Notes: generated by a model from the letters alone, not told the origin. DNA of 64,000 nt from Alitabrizicola rongguiensis (GCF_021491355.1 NZ_JAKENF010000001.1:1116001-1180000), one strand, 5' to 3'; numbered from the stretch's first letter, positions 7,824 to 16,941 are shown. Numbers and translations: made by a program.

Positions 7824-8931
7824 TCAGCCCGACGGACGCTCGGAAGACGCCAAGGCAGCATCAAATTTGCGTAAATCGCTGGCCATCGCCATCCGGCGCT
7901 GTGCCAGGCTCGGCCGATTCTCGCTGTCATGCACTTCTGCCAAGAGGTCGTGAGCGACCGGATCGGCAGGGCTGGTTGCAATGGCAAGCTCTGCATGGAG
8001 CAGGGCAAGTTGGCCATCGCTGAGCGACATGGCTATTCGAGCCGCAGCAAGCCGCAAAGCCGATACCCTTGGGGCGAGCAGGATCGCTTGTTCAACCAAG
8101 ACCTGAGCCTCCCTTGGCCGGCCGGCCGCATTCAGAAGGCCGACCAGGGCTTGCGTCGGTTCGGGAGAGTGGGGCGCAAGACCCGCAGCCATCGTGAAAT
8201 GGGCGATCGCGCCATCGAGATTGCCCGCTGTGGCTTAGAGCGATCCCAGCCGTAGATGATAGCGCCAGTTCTGCGGGCACAGGCTCACCGCAGACTACGC
8301 CAGCCGTAACCTCATGCGTTGGCTTGCGGGCCTCGGCTCGATTTGCGACGCCGGATTTCTGTGCGATCCAGAGCCCTTGGGCGTAGCCCGGCCAGCGATG
8401 CCCATTAGGATCCGCGCCGTGTCAAGGTCACCTTTTTTGCTGCGGACAGGCCAGAGACCGTGTATCGGACTGCCGCCCTATCCGCGAGCTTTCGCGCCGC
8501 GAAACCGCAGCAACTGCGAAATGAGGTGCAGCTTGCCCGGAACCGGGTTTTCGACCGGCTCGCTGACAAGATGAGTTGGCGGCGCCCAAAGCCCGACGTC
8601 GTCGACGATGGCCGGGGAAAAGCGATGGGCAGGCGAGATGGCTTCTGTGAGCAGTTCGCGTTCGTCCGCAAGGTAGCGATAGCCGATCGATTGGCAACGC
8701 CGCCCGGGGTCGGCAGCCGCCTAGAGACCAAACGGAATTTGCCGCCCACAAGCCGTCCGACCGCTTGGTCGAAGCTGAAAGCATCTCGCGCAAGGCGAAA
8801 GTCCGAAGGACATGGCGCCCATGCCGAACGAAGTCGCCGATCCTGCTGGCCAGTGCATCCGAGAAGCGCTCGTCTTGTCGGAAAATCTGTTCCCCATCGG
8901 GGTTTCAATCATCCAAAGACGTCACATTCAT
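7824..8931 (-). pseudogene. Decayed gene with a TPR-like C-terminus
   Basis: On the minus strand, protein-like sequence continues through several frames with stops between. It may start at ATG 8931 (MNVTSLDD), with a TGA at codon 9. GEQIFRQDERFSDALASRIG and LRTFALREML follow. In another frame come RYLADERELLTEAISP and PGKLHLISQLLRF, ending in TAG, and in another GHRWPGYAQGLWIAQKSG. The last frame is open from 8192 to 7824 and holds TPR-like repeats (GNLDGAIAHFTMAAGLAP, RPREAQVLVEQAILLAP), but it has in-frame TAA and TAG just upstream (about 8237 and 8305). I do not recognise the family. The 122-codon 3' part could still be translated as a fragment. The alternating frames indicate inactivation by several indels rather than a sequencing slip. 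Confidence 0.6.
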
Positions 8932-9047
8932 GGCGAAATCCGCCTGCCTTGACCCGGGATGACCTGCCGCCATTGACGCCTTGGACCCAGCCCGGATACT
9001 GCAACCCACGGTCGGCAATCGGCCGCCCGACCATGCAAGGATCGATC

Positions 9048-9662
9048 TTGACCGTTTATCTGTACCAGAACGACCTGCCCGACAACCTCGCCCTTGGGCC
9101 AGTCGTTGCGATCGACACCGAAACGATGGGTCTTGATCCCCGTCGCGACCGGCTATGCGTCGTGCAACTCTCCTCAGGGGACGGGAATGCCCATCTGGTG
9201 CAGATCGCCATCGGCCAGACCTCCGCCCCAAACCTCGAGCGGCTCTTGACCGATCCGGGCGTGCTGAAGCTGTTCCATTTCGGCCGTTTCGACATCGCGG
9301 CGCTCAAGCGCGCATTCGGCGTCACCACCGCCCCAGTCTGGTGCACCAAGATCGCCTCGAAACTGGTGCGGACCTTCACCGACCGTCACGGGTTGAAATA
9401 CCTTCTGGCGGATCTTGTCGGCGTGGATGTGTCGAAGCAGCAGCAGACATCGGACTGGGGCGCAGCAGAACTGACCGAGGCGCAAAAGGACTATGCGGCA
9501 TCGGATGTCCTGTATCTGCACCGCCTGAAGGAAGAACTGGAGGCGCGGCTTGTCCGCGAAGGGCGGCTTGATCTGGCGCAGCGCTGTTTCGACTTCCTGC
9601 CGACGCGGGCCGAGTTGGACCTTCTGGGCTGGGACGAGCCGAATGACCTCTTCCACCACTGA
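9048..9662 (+). CDS. rnd: Short RNase D-type 3'-5' exonuclease
   Basis: A 204-residue DEDDy-family exonuclease that trims the 3' ends of structured RNAs such as tRNA precursors. The catalytic residues are visible: AIDTETMGL (Asp, Glu), HFGRFDIAAL (Asp), and YAASDVLYL (Tyr, Asp). It consists of the exonuclease domain only; the HRDC domains of the roughly 375-residue E. coli RNase D are absent, as is usual for the short alphaproteobacterial form. I prefer the TTG at 9048 because AAGGA lies six bases upstream; an ATG at 9033 is in frame. The frame continues much farther upstream only by chance over the decayed gene. The stop overlaps the kdsD start by 20 bases. Confidence 0.85.
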   Translation: MTVYLYQNDLPDNLALGPVVAIDTETMGLDPRRDRLCVVQLSSGDGNAHLVQIAIGQTSAPNLERLLTDPGVLKLFHFGRFDIAALKRAFGVTTAPVWCTKIASKLVRTFTDRHGLKYLLADLVGVDVSKQQQTSDWGAAELTEAQKDYAASDVLYLHRLKEELEARLVREGRLDLAQRCFDFLPTRAELDLLGWDEPNDLFHH

Positions 9663-10611
9663 CAGCTTCCTGGACACGGCCCGCCGAGTCATCGACCGCG
9701 AGGCTGAAGCGCTCGCCCTGTTGTCGGCAAGCCTCGACGGCGCCTTCGATCAGGCGGTTCGCCTGATCCTGGATTCGACGGGGCGCGTCATCGTCTCTGG
9801 CATGGGCAAGTCGGGCCATGTCGGGCGCAAGATCGCCGCCACCTTCGCGTCTACCGGAACCCCTGCGCAGTTCGTTCATCCGGCGGAGGCTAGTCACGGA
9901 GACCTCGGCATGGTCATGCGTGGCGACGTGCTTCTCATGCTGTCGAATTCAGGAGAGACGCCGGAACTGGCGGATATGATTGCGCATTCACGCCGGTTCG
10001 GCATTCCTTTGATCGGGGTTGCCTCGCGTCAGGATTCGACTCTGATCCGCCAATGTGACGTGGCGCTGATCCTGCCTGCTGCACCGGAAGCCTGTGATAC
10101 GGGAATTGTCCCCACGACCTCGACCACGATGACGCTTGCCTTGGGCGACGCGCTGGCGATCGCGCTGATGGAACATCGGCAGTTTACGCCCGAGCAGTTC
10201 CGCGTGTTCCATCCCGGTGGACGGTTGGGCGCCCGGCTGATGCGTGTCCGGGATCTGATGCACGACGGCATGCCTCTGGTCCTGGAGCAGGCTCCGATGA
10301 GCGAGGTGCTGCTGGAAATCAGCCGAAAAGGCTTTGGCGTGGTTGGTGTAACCGATGCCGATGGTTATCTGGCGGGCGTGGTCACCGATGGCGACCTCCG
10401 GCGGCATATGGACGGACTTCTGTCGCGCACCGCCGCGGAAGTGATGACACCCAATCCCCGGACTATTGGCCCGGACGCGCTGGCGGAAAAGGCCGTTGCC
10501 GTAATGAACGAACGCAAGATCACCTGCCTCTTCGTTGTGGACCCTGAAGGCAGCCGCAAGGCAGTCGGGATTCTGCATATCCATGACTGCCTTCGGGCTG
10601 GTGTGGTCTGA
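9643..10611 (+). CDS. kdsD: Arabinose-5-phosphate isomerase (KpsF/GutQ family)
   Basis: A 322-residue enzyme that converts ribulose 5-phosphate to arabinose 5-phosphate, the first step to Kdo for LPS and Kdo-linked capsules. The N-terminal SIS domain (about 40-180) shows GMGKSGHVGRK, HPAEASHGD and SNSGETPEL. Two CBS domains follow (about 205-320; VRDLMHDG and VMTPNPRTIG). The start at ATG 9643 overlaps rnd. It heads a tightly packed run kdsD-lptC-lptA-lptB whose products all serve LPS synthesis and export. KdsB, which activates Kdo, is encoded at 21474-22271. Confidence 0.93.
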   Translation: MTSSTTDSFLDTARRVIDREAEALALLSASLDGAFDQAVRLILDSTGRVIVSGMGKSGHVGRKIAATFASTGTPAQFVHPAEASHGDLGMVMRGDVLLMLSNSGETPELADMIAHSRRFGIPLIGVASRQDSTLIRQCDVALILPAAPEACDTGIVPTTSTTMTLALGDALAIALMEHRQFTPEQFRVFHPGGRLGARLMRVRDLMHDGMPLVLEQAPMSEVLLEISRKGFGVVGVTDADGYLAGVVTDGDLRRHMDGLLSRTAAEVMTPNPRTIGPDALAEKAVAVMNERKITCLFVVDPEGSRKAVGILHIHDCLRAGVV

Positions 10612-11223
10612 ATGATGGCGCAGGCGGACAACGCCTATTCCCGGCTTATCCGCTGGCTGAAGATCGTGCTGCCCCTGGTCGCGCTGGCCTTGATGTCGTC
10701 GATCTTTCTGTTTTCGCGCAAGATCGACCCGACGGAGGCGCTGCCCTACAGCCGGGCAGAGCTGGATGACCGTGCGCGCGAACCGCGTCTGACCCAGCCG
10801 AAGTACTCTGGCATGACCAGTGACGGCGCGCTCATCACCATCGACGCGGCGGAAGCCCGACCGGATCTTGCCGATCCCGGGCGGGGAAAGGCGTCGCAGA
10901 TGGTCGGAACCATGAAAACGCCGGATGGCGAAGTAACCGAGTTGACGGCAGAGGCCGGACAGGTCGACACGGCGAAACAGACCTATGCCATGCAGGGCAA
11001 TGTGACGCTGACGAACTCCGCCGGCTATCGTATCGCTGCGCCCGTGGTCACCGGATCGACGGCCGAGACATTGATCGACGCCACTGGCGGCGTTGCAGGC
11101 CAGGCCCCGATGGGGCCGCTGACCTCGGATACCATGCACATCCGCCCTGACCCGAATGCGCCTGGGCAATACGTTCTGGTTTTCAACGGTCGAGTTCGGC
11201 TGATATACGATCCGAAACAATGA
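10612..11223 (+). CDS. lptC: LPS export protein LptC
   Basis: A 203-residue bitopic inner-membrane protein. One N-terminal transmembrane helix (about 16-38, IVLPLVALALMSSIFLF) is followed by a periplasmic beta-jellyroll region of the LptC/OstA type. In the Lpt bridge, LptC receives LPS from LptB2FG and passes it to LptA. The start codon directly follows the kdsD stop (TGA ATG ATG); either ATG could be used. The 3' end overlaps lptA by four bases. Sequence conservation in this family is low, so the call rests on topology and gene order as much as on sequence. Confidence 0.85.
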   Translation: MMAQADNAYSRLIRWLKIVLPLVALALMSSIFLFSRKIDPTEALPYSRAELDDRAREPRLTQPKYSGMTSDGALITIDAAEARPDLADPGRGKASQMVGTMKTPDGEVTELTAEAGQVDTAKQTYAMQGNVTLTNSAGYRIAAPVVTGSTAETLIDATGGVAGQAPMGPLTSDTMHIRPDPNAPGQYVLVFNGRVRLIYDPKQ

Positions 11224-11762
11224 AAATTGCCGATTTGCGAGACCGGATGCCATTCATACTGCGCGCCATCTGCCTGAGCCTTCTTCTGATGCCGGCGTCG
11301 GACCTGGTGTGGGCTCAGGCGCAGGGTGCAAATGTTGCATTCGGCAGCATGAAGGGCGATCCGACCAAGCCCGTTGAGGTGACGTCTGACCAGCTTACCG
11401 TCAATCAAGCCGATGGAACGGCGATCTTCACTGGCAACGTGCTCGTCGTTCAGGGTGAAATGCGGCTGACCGCGCCGTCGGTCACCGTCGAATATGCCGA
11501 AACCACGAAGAAGATCACGCGGATGCACGCGACGGGCGGTGTCACGCTGGTGAATGGCGGCGAGTCGGCGGAATCGCAGGAGGCCGTCTATACGGTCGAT
11601 GATGGCCATGTCCTCATGACGGGCAACGTACTTCTGACTCAGGGTAGCAGCGCGATCTCGGGCCAGCGCCTCAACGTCGATCTGGTGACAGGCACGGGTC
11701 TGATGGAGGGTCGGGTACAGACGGTTTTTGTCCCCGGCCAGACGTCAGGCGAGCAGCCGTGA
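11220..11762 (+). CDS. lptA: LPS transport periplasmic protein LptA
   Basis: A 180-residue periplasmic protein with a cleavable signal peptide (hydrophobic LRAICLSLLLMPA, probable cleavage after WAQA). The OstA-like beta-strand repeat domain shows VTSDQLTVNQADGTAIFTGNV and MTGNVLLTQG. LptA oligomers form the bridge that carries LPS across the periplasm to the outer-membrane LptDE complex. The ATGA overlap with lptC and GTGA overlap with lptB indicate coupled translation. Confidence 0.9.
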   Translation: MKIADLRDRMPFILRAICLSLLLMPASDLVWAQAQGANVAFGSMKGDPTKPVEVTSDQLTVNQADGTAIFTGNVLVVQGEMRLTAPSVTVEYAETTKKITRMHATGGVTLVNGGESAESQEAVYTVDDGHVLMTGNVLLTQGSSAISGQRLNVDLVTGTGLMEGRVQTVFVPGQTSGEQP

Positions 11763-12520
11763 GCCCTGATCCTGTCCTGACCGTGTCCGAAGGCTCGGCC
11801 GGGCTGCATGTGCGGCACCTGCGCAAGAGCTACAAGCGGCGTCCGGTAATCCGCGACATGAGCCTGCATCTGCAGCGGGGCGAGGTCGTGGCACTCCTTG
11901 GTCCGAACGGATCGGGCAAGACCACCTGTTTCTATTCGATCGCCGGGCTGGTTTCGCCCGAAGGCGGACAGATTATCATCGACGGGCGCGACGTGACGGG
12001 CCTGCCGATGTATCGCCGCGCGCGGCTTGGCATCGGCTATCTGCCGCAGGAGGTCTCGATCTTTCGCGGGCTCTCTGTCGAGGACAACATCCTTGCCGTT
12101 CTGGAGATTCGCGAACCGGATCAGCGTCGCCGGCGCGAACGCCTGGAAGAGTTGCTGTCGGATTTCTCGATCACCCACATTCGCCGGGCTCCTGCGCTGG
12201 CTCTTTCCGGTGGCGAGCGCAGGCGGGTGGAGATTGCGCGCTGCCTGGCTGCCGAGCCCAAATACCTGCTTCTCGACGAGCCCTTTGCCGGGGTGGATCC
12301 AATCGCGGTCGGCGATATTCGTCAGCTCGTTCATGACCTGAAGGAGCGCGGGCTTGGCGTCCTAATCACCGACCACAACGTCCGCGAGACTCTGGAAATC
12401 GTCGATCGCGCCTATATCTTGAATGATGGCGCCGTCTTGATGAGCGGGACGACGGACGAAGTGGTGCGGGATGAGAATGTTCGCCGCGTCTATCTGGGTC
12501 GGGATTTCCGCATCGGCTGA
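11759..12520 (+). CDS. lptB: LPS export ABC transporter ATPase LptB
   Basis: A 253-residue cytoplasmic ATPase that powers LPS extraction by LptFG. Walker A is GPNGSGKTT, the Q-loop region LPQEVSIF, the ABC signature ALSGGERRR, Walker B LLLDEPFAGVD, and the switch His ITDHN. The GTG start overlaps the lptA stop. In many bacteria rpoN follows lptB; here the next gene is hpf, after 246 bases with no gene. LptF, LptG and LptD are not in this window. Confidence 0.95.
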   Translation: MSPDPVLTVSEGSAGLHVRHLRKSYKRRPVIRDMSLHLQRGEVVALLGPNGSGKTTCFYSIAGLVSPEGGQIIIDGRDVTGLPMYRRARLGIGYLPQEVSIFRGLSVEDNILAVLEIREPDQRRRRERLEELLSDFSITHIRRAPALALSGGERRRVEIARCLAAEPKYLLLDEPFAGVDPIAVGDIRQLVHDLKERGLGVLITDHNVRETLEIVDRAYILNDGAVLMSGTTDEVVRDENVRRVYLGRDFRIG

Positions 12521-12766
12521 GTTCGGCGCATGGGTCGATGACAATCCCGTGACGATCCAGTTGACTTTGAACGCTGATCTGCCGCCAAATGAAGTGGATG
12601 CACGCGCAAGTCGCCCTTTTCGACTCCCCCAGCACAGGCAGGATTTCTGCCCCCTGTGAGGGCGTCCGCGCAGGACATGGGTTTTCCGAGAATTCAGGAC
12701 GCGCAGGTGGCCGGGTCGTGGCACTCGCGCGTCTTTCTGGCCGAGCGACCATCTGAAGGAGCAACC

Positions 12767-13342
12767 ATGCGGTACCAGATCAGCGGCAAGCAGATCGACA
12801 TTGGGGAAGCGCTGCAGACCCATGTGAAAGCGGAACTGGGTGAGGTTATCGAGAAATACGCCCAGCGTCCGACCGAATGCATCGTGGTCTTCAGCCGGGT
12901 CGGCCATGAGTTCTTTTGCGAAAGCGTCATCCACCTGTCGACAGGGCTCACCGCGCAGGCAAAGGGTCATGCCTCTGAAATCTATGCAGCTTTTGAAAGT
13001 TGCCGCGAAAAGCTGGACAAGCAGCTTCGCCGCTACAAGCGCCGTTTGCGCAGCCATCACCGTGACCGTACGGCACCGGTTGAATTCGACCCCGGCTCCT
13101 CCTATATCCTCGCCCCATCCGAGGAGACCGAGGATGCGGAGCTTGATACGCTCCAGCCCATCGTGATCGCCGAGATGGAGACGAAGATTCCTTCGATCAC
13201 CGTCGGCGAGGCCGTGATGCAGCTGGAGCTCGCCGGGCACCGAATGCTGGTCTTCCGCAACGAAGGACACGGCGGGGTCAATGTCGTCTACAGGCGCGAT
13301 GACGGAAACATCGGTTGGATCGACCCGCGCAACAGCAAATAG
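12767..13342 (+). CDS. hpf: Long-form ribosome hibernation promoting factor
   Basis: A 191-residue protein of the long HPF class. The N-terminal S30AE domain (about 1-105, MRYQISGKQIDIGEAL) binds the decoding centre of the 30S subunit. The C-terminal domain (about 130-188, with VGEAVMQLELAGHRMLVFRN) dimerises to form inactive 100S ribosomes. I chose the ATG at 12767, preceded by GAAGGAG. The 246-base leader since lptB contains no supported gene and probably carries its own promoter; no sigma-54 site is clear. Confidence 0.92.
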   Translation: MRYQISGKQIDIGEALQTHVKAELGEVIEKYAQRPTECIVVFSRVGHEFFCESVIHLSTGLTAQAKGHASEIYAAFESCREKLDKQLRRYKRRLRSHHRDRTAPVEFDPGSSYILAPSEETEDAELDTLQPIVIAEMETKIPSITVGEAVMQLELAGHRMLVFRNEGHGGVNVVYRRDDGNIGWIDPRNSK

Positions 13343-13371
13343 CGCTCCTAGGCGCGGGATCTGATCAAAAC

Positions 13372-13836
13372 ATGGAACTTTCCAAGCTGCTGAAACCGGG
13401 TGCCGTGCGGGTTCTTGGCACCCTAACCAGCAAGAAACGCCTATTCCAGGAATTGGGTGACATAGGCGCCCAAGCCTATGGACTGAACGCAGCCGTGGCT
13501 GTCGATGGCCTTCAAGAGCGCGAGAGCCTCGGCCCGACCGGCGTCGGCCATGGAATCGCCCTGCCTCATGCCCGGCTCGAGGAGCTGCCCGGGATTGTCG
13601 GCATCTTCCTGCGGCTCGAAAAGCCGCTCGATTTCGACTCGGTCGACCGCCAGCCGGTCGATCTCGTCTTCGCGCTTTTTGCGCCGAAGGATTCCGGCGT
13701 CGATCATCTGAAAGCTCTGGCACTGGTCAGCCGCACGATGCGGGATCCTACTGTCTGTGCCAAGCTCCGGGCGAATACCGATCCGGCAAAGCTTTACGCC
13801 ATTCTTACCGAAGCCCGCACCACCCAAGCCGCCTGA
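13372..13836 (+). CDS. ptsN: Nitrogen-regulatory PTS EIIA (PtsN)
   Basis: A 154-residue EIIA-Ntr protein. The phosphorylated His lies in GIALPHARL; the fold covers almost the whole length. PtsN is the last acceptor of the PTS-Ntr phosphorelay (PtsP-PtsO-PtsN) and regulates potassium transport, carbon-nitrogen balance and sometimes sensor kinases. It starts 29 bases after hpf, a gene pair conserved across Proteobacteria, so it is probably co-transcribed. It converges with the sulfotransferase gene, with only two bases between the stops. Confidence 0.92.
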   Translation: MELSKLLKPGAVRVLGTLTSKKRLFQELGDIGAQAYGLNAAVAVDGLQERESLGPTGVGHGIALPHARLEELPGIVGIFLRLEKPLDFDSVDRQPVDLVFALFAPKDSGVDHLKALALVSRTMRDPTVCAKLRANTDPAKLYAILTEARTTQAA

Positions 13837-13838
13837 GC

Positions 13839-15227
13839 CTAACGCCAGCGCGCGAATCCGAAGGTGACGTAATCGCGCTGGAATGCCTCCTGCGCGGCAC
13901 GCTCGATCCCGTCGTCGTAGATGGTCGCCAGGTCTTCCGGCGCTGTCGCCCCGGTATAGACATGCACGGGGCAACCCACCTGCCCGCAGAGTTCTGCCAG
14001 GGTTTCGGTCGCATCCGTCTCGCGCAGGATGGCATCAGGCGGCACGATCTGGGCAAATCCCTGGATGATCGCGGCCTGCGTTGCCCAATGGGCATCAACC
14101 TTCATGGCGGTCTGGCCTGAAAGGTTCATCCGCACAAATCGAAGGAAGCCCAGGAAGGCCGATCGACGCTGCTCTTGCGCAACCGTTTCCCCGATGGCGG
14201 GCAGATCCAAGCCGTGTTGCCGTTGCAGGGCGCGCCGAACGTCGCTGGCCGGTCCAGTCACGACCCGCTCAACGAAGGCTACATAAGCGCGCTCCACCGG
14301 ATGGCGCAGGACTGTGAAGCTGCGATGGCCGGGCCGAGCCCGCTTCCATTGCCGCAAATCCTTTTGGCTGAGGCCACTATCCGTTCCGCCCCCGACTGCC
14401 GCCAGCCAGGCAGCCACCTCTGCCTCTGGGCCGCCCTTGATCGGCAAGAACAGCAGCGACGCGTCTCGGGCCACGATCATCGCCGGAACGGCAGGCCCTC
14501 GTCGGGGTTCGAAGTTCGGGGTGCGCGACAGGTTGAACCGATCCAGTCGCTGCAGCGCCGTCGCGATGGCGGCAGGATTGGAGACCTTTGTCTCGATCTC
14601 TTCCGGGTTCTGCTTTTTCAGGGTCGAATCCGGCGCCTCGATCGCCGCGTCCACCCCGAGAAAGCGGGCCAGGCCGGACAGCACCGCGACATCGCCGATA
14701 TCCTCGTAGTCAAGATAGAAGGCGGTCTGGCCGCTGATCTGCAATGCGTGCAGGATCGACAGTTGAAATTCCTGCTGGGCGGCGACATGGGCTGCGAATT
14801 CCTCGCCATCGAACCTGACCTTGGCGGTCTTCAGGTTCTTTGGATTGCGCAGCATCCACTGGCCGGTTTCCTGTGCGATCTTCAGCGAGACGTAGCTGTC
14901 CAGCGGATTTCGAGTCAGCACGATCTTGGCGCAGCTGGCATCGGCCAGAACACTATCCAGGACCCTGACATCGTGATCGTGAAACAGACGAAAGCCGGTC
15001 AGGCCATCCTGCGCCGATCTGACCCGCGCAAGGACCGCCAGCGGATCGCGGTCGCGTGCTGCAAGGTCAAAGCCGAAGGCTTCGGTCTGATCCTTCTTGC
15101 CGATGAAATGCGGGTTGAACAGCTCGCCCAAGCAGTGGACCCCGGGAAGCGCGTTCAGGTTTGCCTCTAGAAAGTTGGACCCCGTCCTCATCCCTCCGAG
15201 CAGCACGAAACTGGTGAACCGACTCAT
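13839..15227 (-). CDS. Two-domain sulfotransferase-like protein
   Basis: A 462-residue protein. The N-terminal half resembles PAPS-dependent sulfotransferases: a P-loop-like LLGGMRTGSNFLE near residue 10 (5'-phosphosulfate-binding position) and KIVLTRNPLDSYVS near 100 (3'-phosphate-binding position). The C-terminal half looks like a second sulfotransferase. It has FTVLRHPVERAY, the typical 3'-phosphate motif of sulfotransferase family 2, but its P-loop position reads FLPIKGGPEAEV and lacks the usual Lys-x-Gly-Ser/Thr form. It may therefore be a degenerate, non-catalytic copy. The gene is last in the galU-GT4-GT-GT14 run, three bases after GT14. A role in sulfating a surface glycan is inferred from this context. 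Confidence 0.75.
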   Translation of the reverse strand: MSRFTSFVLLGGMRTGSNFLEANLNALPGVHCLGELFNPHFIGKKDQTEAFGFDLAARDRDPLAVLARVRSAQDGLTGFRLFHDHDVRVLDSVLADASCAKIVLTRNPLDSYVSLKIAQETGQWMLRNPKNLKTAKVRFDGEEFAAHVAAQQEFQLSILHALQISGQTAFYLDYEDIGDVAVLSGLARFLGVDAAIEAPDSTLKKQNPEEIETKVSNPAAIATALQRLDRFNLSRTPNFEPRRGPAVPAMIVARDASLLFLPIKGGPEAEVAAWLAAVGGGTDSGLSQKDLRQWKRARPGHRSFTVLRHPVERAYVAFVERVVTGPASDVRRALQRQHGLDLPAIGETVAQEQRRSAFLGFLRFVRMNLSGQTAMKVDAHWATQAAIIQGFAQIVPPDAILRETDATETLAELCGQVGCPVHVYTGATAPEDLATIYDDGIERAAQEAFQRDYVTFGFARWR

Positions 15228-15230
15228 GCT

Positions 15231-16928
15231 CTAGCGGACCAGATAGGGGCGGCCACGTCGGCTGTCGCCGGGCTGGCCATCGGCGCCAACAGGGAAATCG
15301 CCCATTAGGACAGGCTGCATGCCCTGGTTGCGCAGGTTCTGGAGGAACTGGCCAAAGCCGGTGAGATCCGTCATTCGCGGGACTTCGGTCAGGCGACGCA
15401 GCGACCGGGGGCTGATTTCGTCGACGATCGTCTGCAGCGGCTCCATCGGGTTCTCGATGAACTCTGCCAGCGTCCAGACCCGGACCCGCGCCTTCGACTG
15501 CGGACGGCGCAGCATGTCCAGATGAGCCAGCTCAATCTTCTGCAGTCGGGCTGCCTCGCGGCGGATCTCGGCGAAATTGAGGTTGGCCTTGAACAGCGGA
15601 ATCGACCAGGCGCCGGAAATAACCGAGACGTGCGCATTCACGTCGGCCGCGACAATCTCGGATACCGTCTGTACATCGCGTGGTCCGAACAGGAAACACT
15701 GGCGTTCCCCGCGCGTGTTCCAGATCAGGCTGCTGAGGAATGCCGCGGGATTGCGGTCGCGCAGGCCGGCACCGTCACTTAGCGCACCGCTGTAAACCGT
15801 TTCTCCGCCCGCGAAATGCGCCCTGTCGGCCGCGAAGAGGTGGCCATGGACCCGCATGCCTGCTGCGCGCCCAAGCCAGGTGTCAAAGTTCTCGAAGACA
15901 TCGGCAAAGCCTTCGAACACCGAGTAGGCCGAACAGGTGCGGCTCGGTTCCCAACCAGACCCTGGAAAGCGGCTTTGCATGTAAAGACCCGGGCGCCCTC
16001 GTGTCCGGCGTTCGACGGCCTTGGCGAACAGCCTGTCGATCTTGCCGGGATTGGGTTCCGCCCGAGGCTGACCGCCGATGTCATCAGACAGGAAGGTCGC
16101 GTAAAGCCGCTCGGCATGTGGCCAGATCTTGCGCGCTATGAAGCAGTCCGACCGGCGCAGAAGTTGCAGATGGTCGTCATAGAAAATGTGCGGCTTGCCC
16201 TGGAAGTCGAACTTCGAAAGGGTCAACGACCGGCTTTCGACCTGATCCGAATAGAGTCGCACCAGTGTCTGGAAGTAGCTTTCATCTGGGATCCAGACTT
16301 TGCGGAAATAGCGGTCATGCTCGGGCCGGCTGGGGCTTTCGAGAATGGCGGAAAGTGTCCGGCGGGTCAGGCACCACCATTGGCTGCCAAGATGCGGGAT
16401 GACTCCGTCGGGTATGTTCCGGTGGAATCCCAGGTGGCGCTGAAGTTTCACGTAGACATCGAACAACCGGCGCTGTTTGCGCCACGAGAACGGGAACCTC
16501 AGCGTGAAGCGTTCCTCGTCCAGCCCGCCGACCGTCCAGCCGACATCGGTTGTCGTCACACTTTCGATGAAGTCGGTGTGCGGTCGGGCATCCAGATAGT
16601 CGACGAGTTCGGCGACCGGCCGCAGCGGCAGGCATGAGCCTGACGCCAGCATGACGTGGCGGACCTGCGGAAACTCCTTCAGCATCAGTTCGGCGGCGGT
16701 CTGCGTGGCAGCAACAAGGCCCCAACCACCCCATTCGCAGTGATGCCGCCGGCAGAATCGAATGTCCGGGACGCCCTTCAGCATTTCGTGCAGCCGATGG
16801 ACCGGGCGTCGTCTGGTGCGGCGATCGACGTGGATGACGACGGGACAGCCGCGTTCCGCCAGATGGCGGGCAACCTGAGCCGCGCGATCCAGCGCCGTAT
16901 GACACAGCATGATGAACCCGACGGTCAT
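15231..16928 (-). CDS. GT14-type (Core-2/I-branching-like) glycosyltransferase
   Basis: A 565-residue protein. Residues 1 to about 260 match the Core-2/I-branching beta-1,6-N-acetylglucosaminyltransferase family (GFIMLCHTALDRAAQVAR, VVIHVDRR, HVMLASGSCLPLRP, LGSQWWCLTRRT). The C-terminal 300 residues fit the extra domain (DUF5927-like) seen in the proteobacterial members. It has no signal peptide or membrane helix, so it should act in the cytoplasm, building a branch on a lipid-linked or nucleotide-derived glycan. It lies between a glycosyltransferase (13 bases upstream) and the sulfotransferase (3 bases downstream). Donor and acceptor sugars cannot be told from sequence. Confidence 0.8.
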   Translation of the reverse strand: MTVGFIMLCHTALDRAAQVARHLAERGCPVVIHVDRRTRRRPVHRLHEMLKGVPDIRFCRRHHCEWGGWGLVAATQTAAELMLKEFPQVRHVMLASGSCLPLRPVAELVDYLDARPHTDFIESVTTTDVGWTVGGLDEERFTLRFPFSWRKQRRLFDVYVKLQRHLGFHRNIPDGVIPHLGSQWWCLTRRTLSAILESPSRPEHDRYFRKVWIPDESYFQTLVRLYSDQVESRSLTLSKFDFQGKPHIFYDDHLQLLRRSDCFIARKIWPHAERLYATFLSDDIGGQPRAEPNPGKIDRLFAKAVERRTRGRPGLYMQSRFPGSGWEPSRTCSAYSVFEGFADVFENFDTWLGRAAGMRVHGHLFAADRAHFAGGETVYSGALSDGAGLRDRNPAAFLSSLIWNTRGERQCFLFGPRDVQTVSEIVAADVNAHVSVISGAWSIPLFKANLNFAEIRREAARLQKIELAHLDMLRRPQSKARVRVWTLAEFIENPMEPLQTIVDEISPRSLRRLTEVPRMTDLTGFGQFLQNLRNQGMQPVLMGDFPVGADGQPGDSRRGRPYLVR

Positions 16929-16941
16929 CCAGTGCTCGCCC

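Noticed and set aside
8905-8907. TGA near the start of the decayed gene read as selenocysteine
   Set aside because: Several other stops and frame changes follow, no SECIS-like hairpin is evident, and the position is not an active-site motif.
8460-9047. A 400-residue protein made by extending the RNase D frame upstream
   Set aside because: The upstream part has no family resemblance, lies antisense to the decayed gene, and the ribosome-binding site is at 9037-9041.
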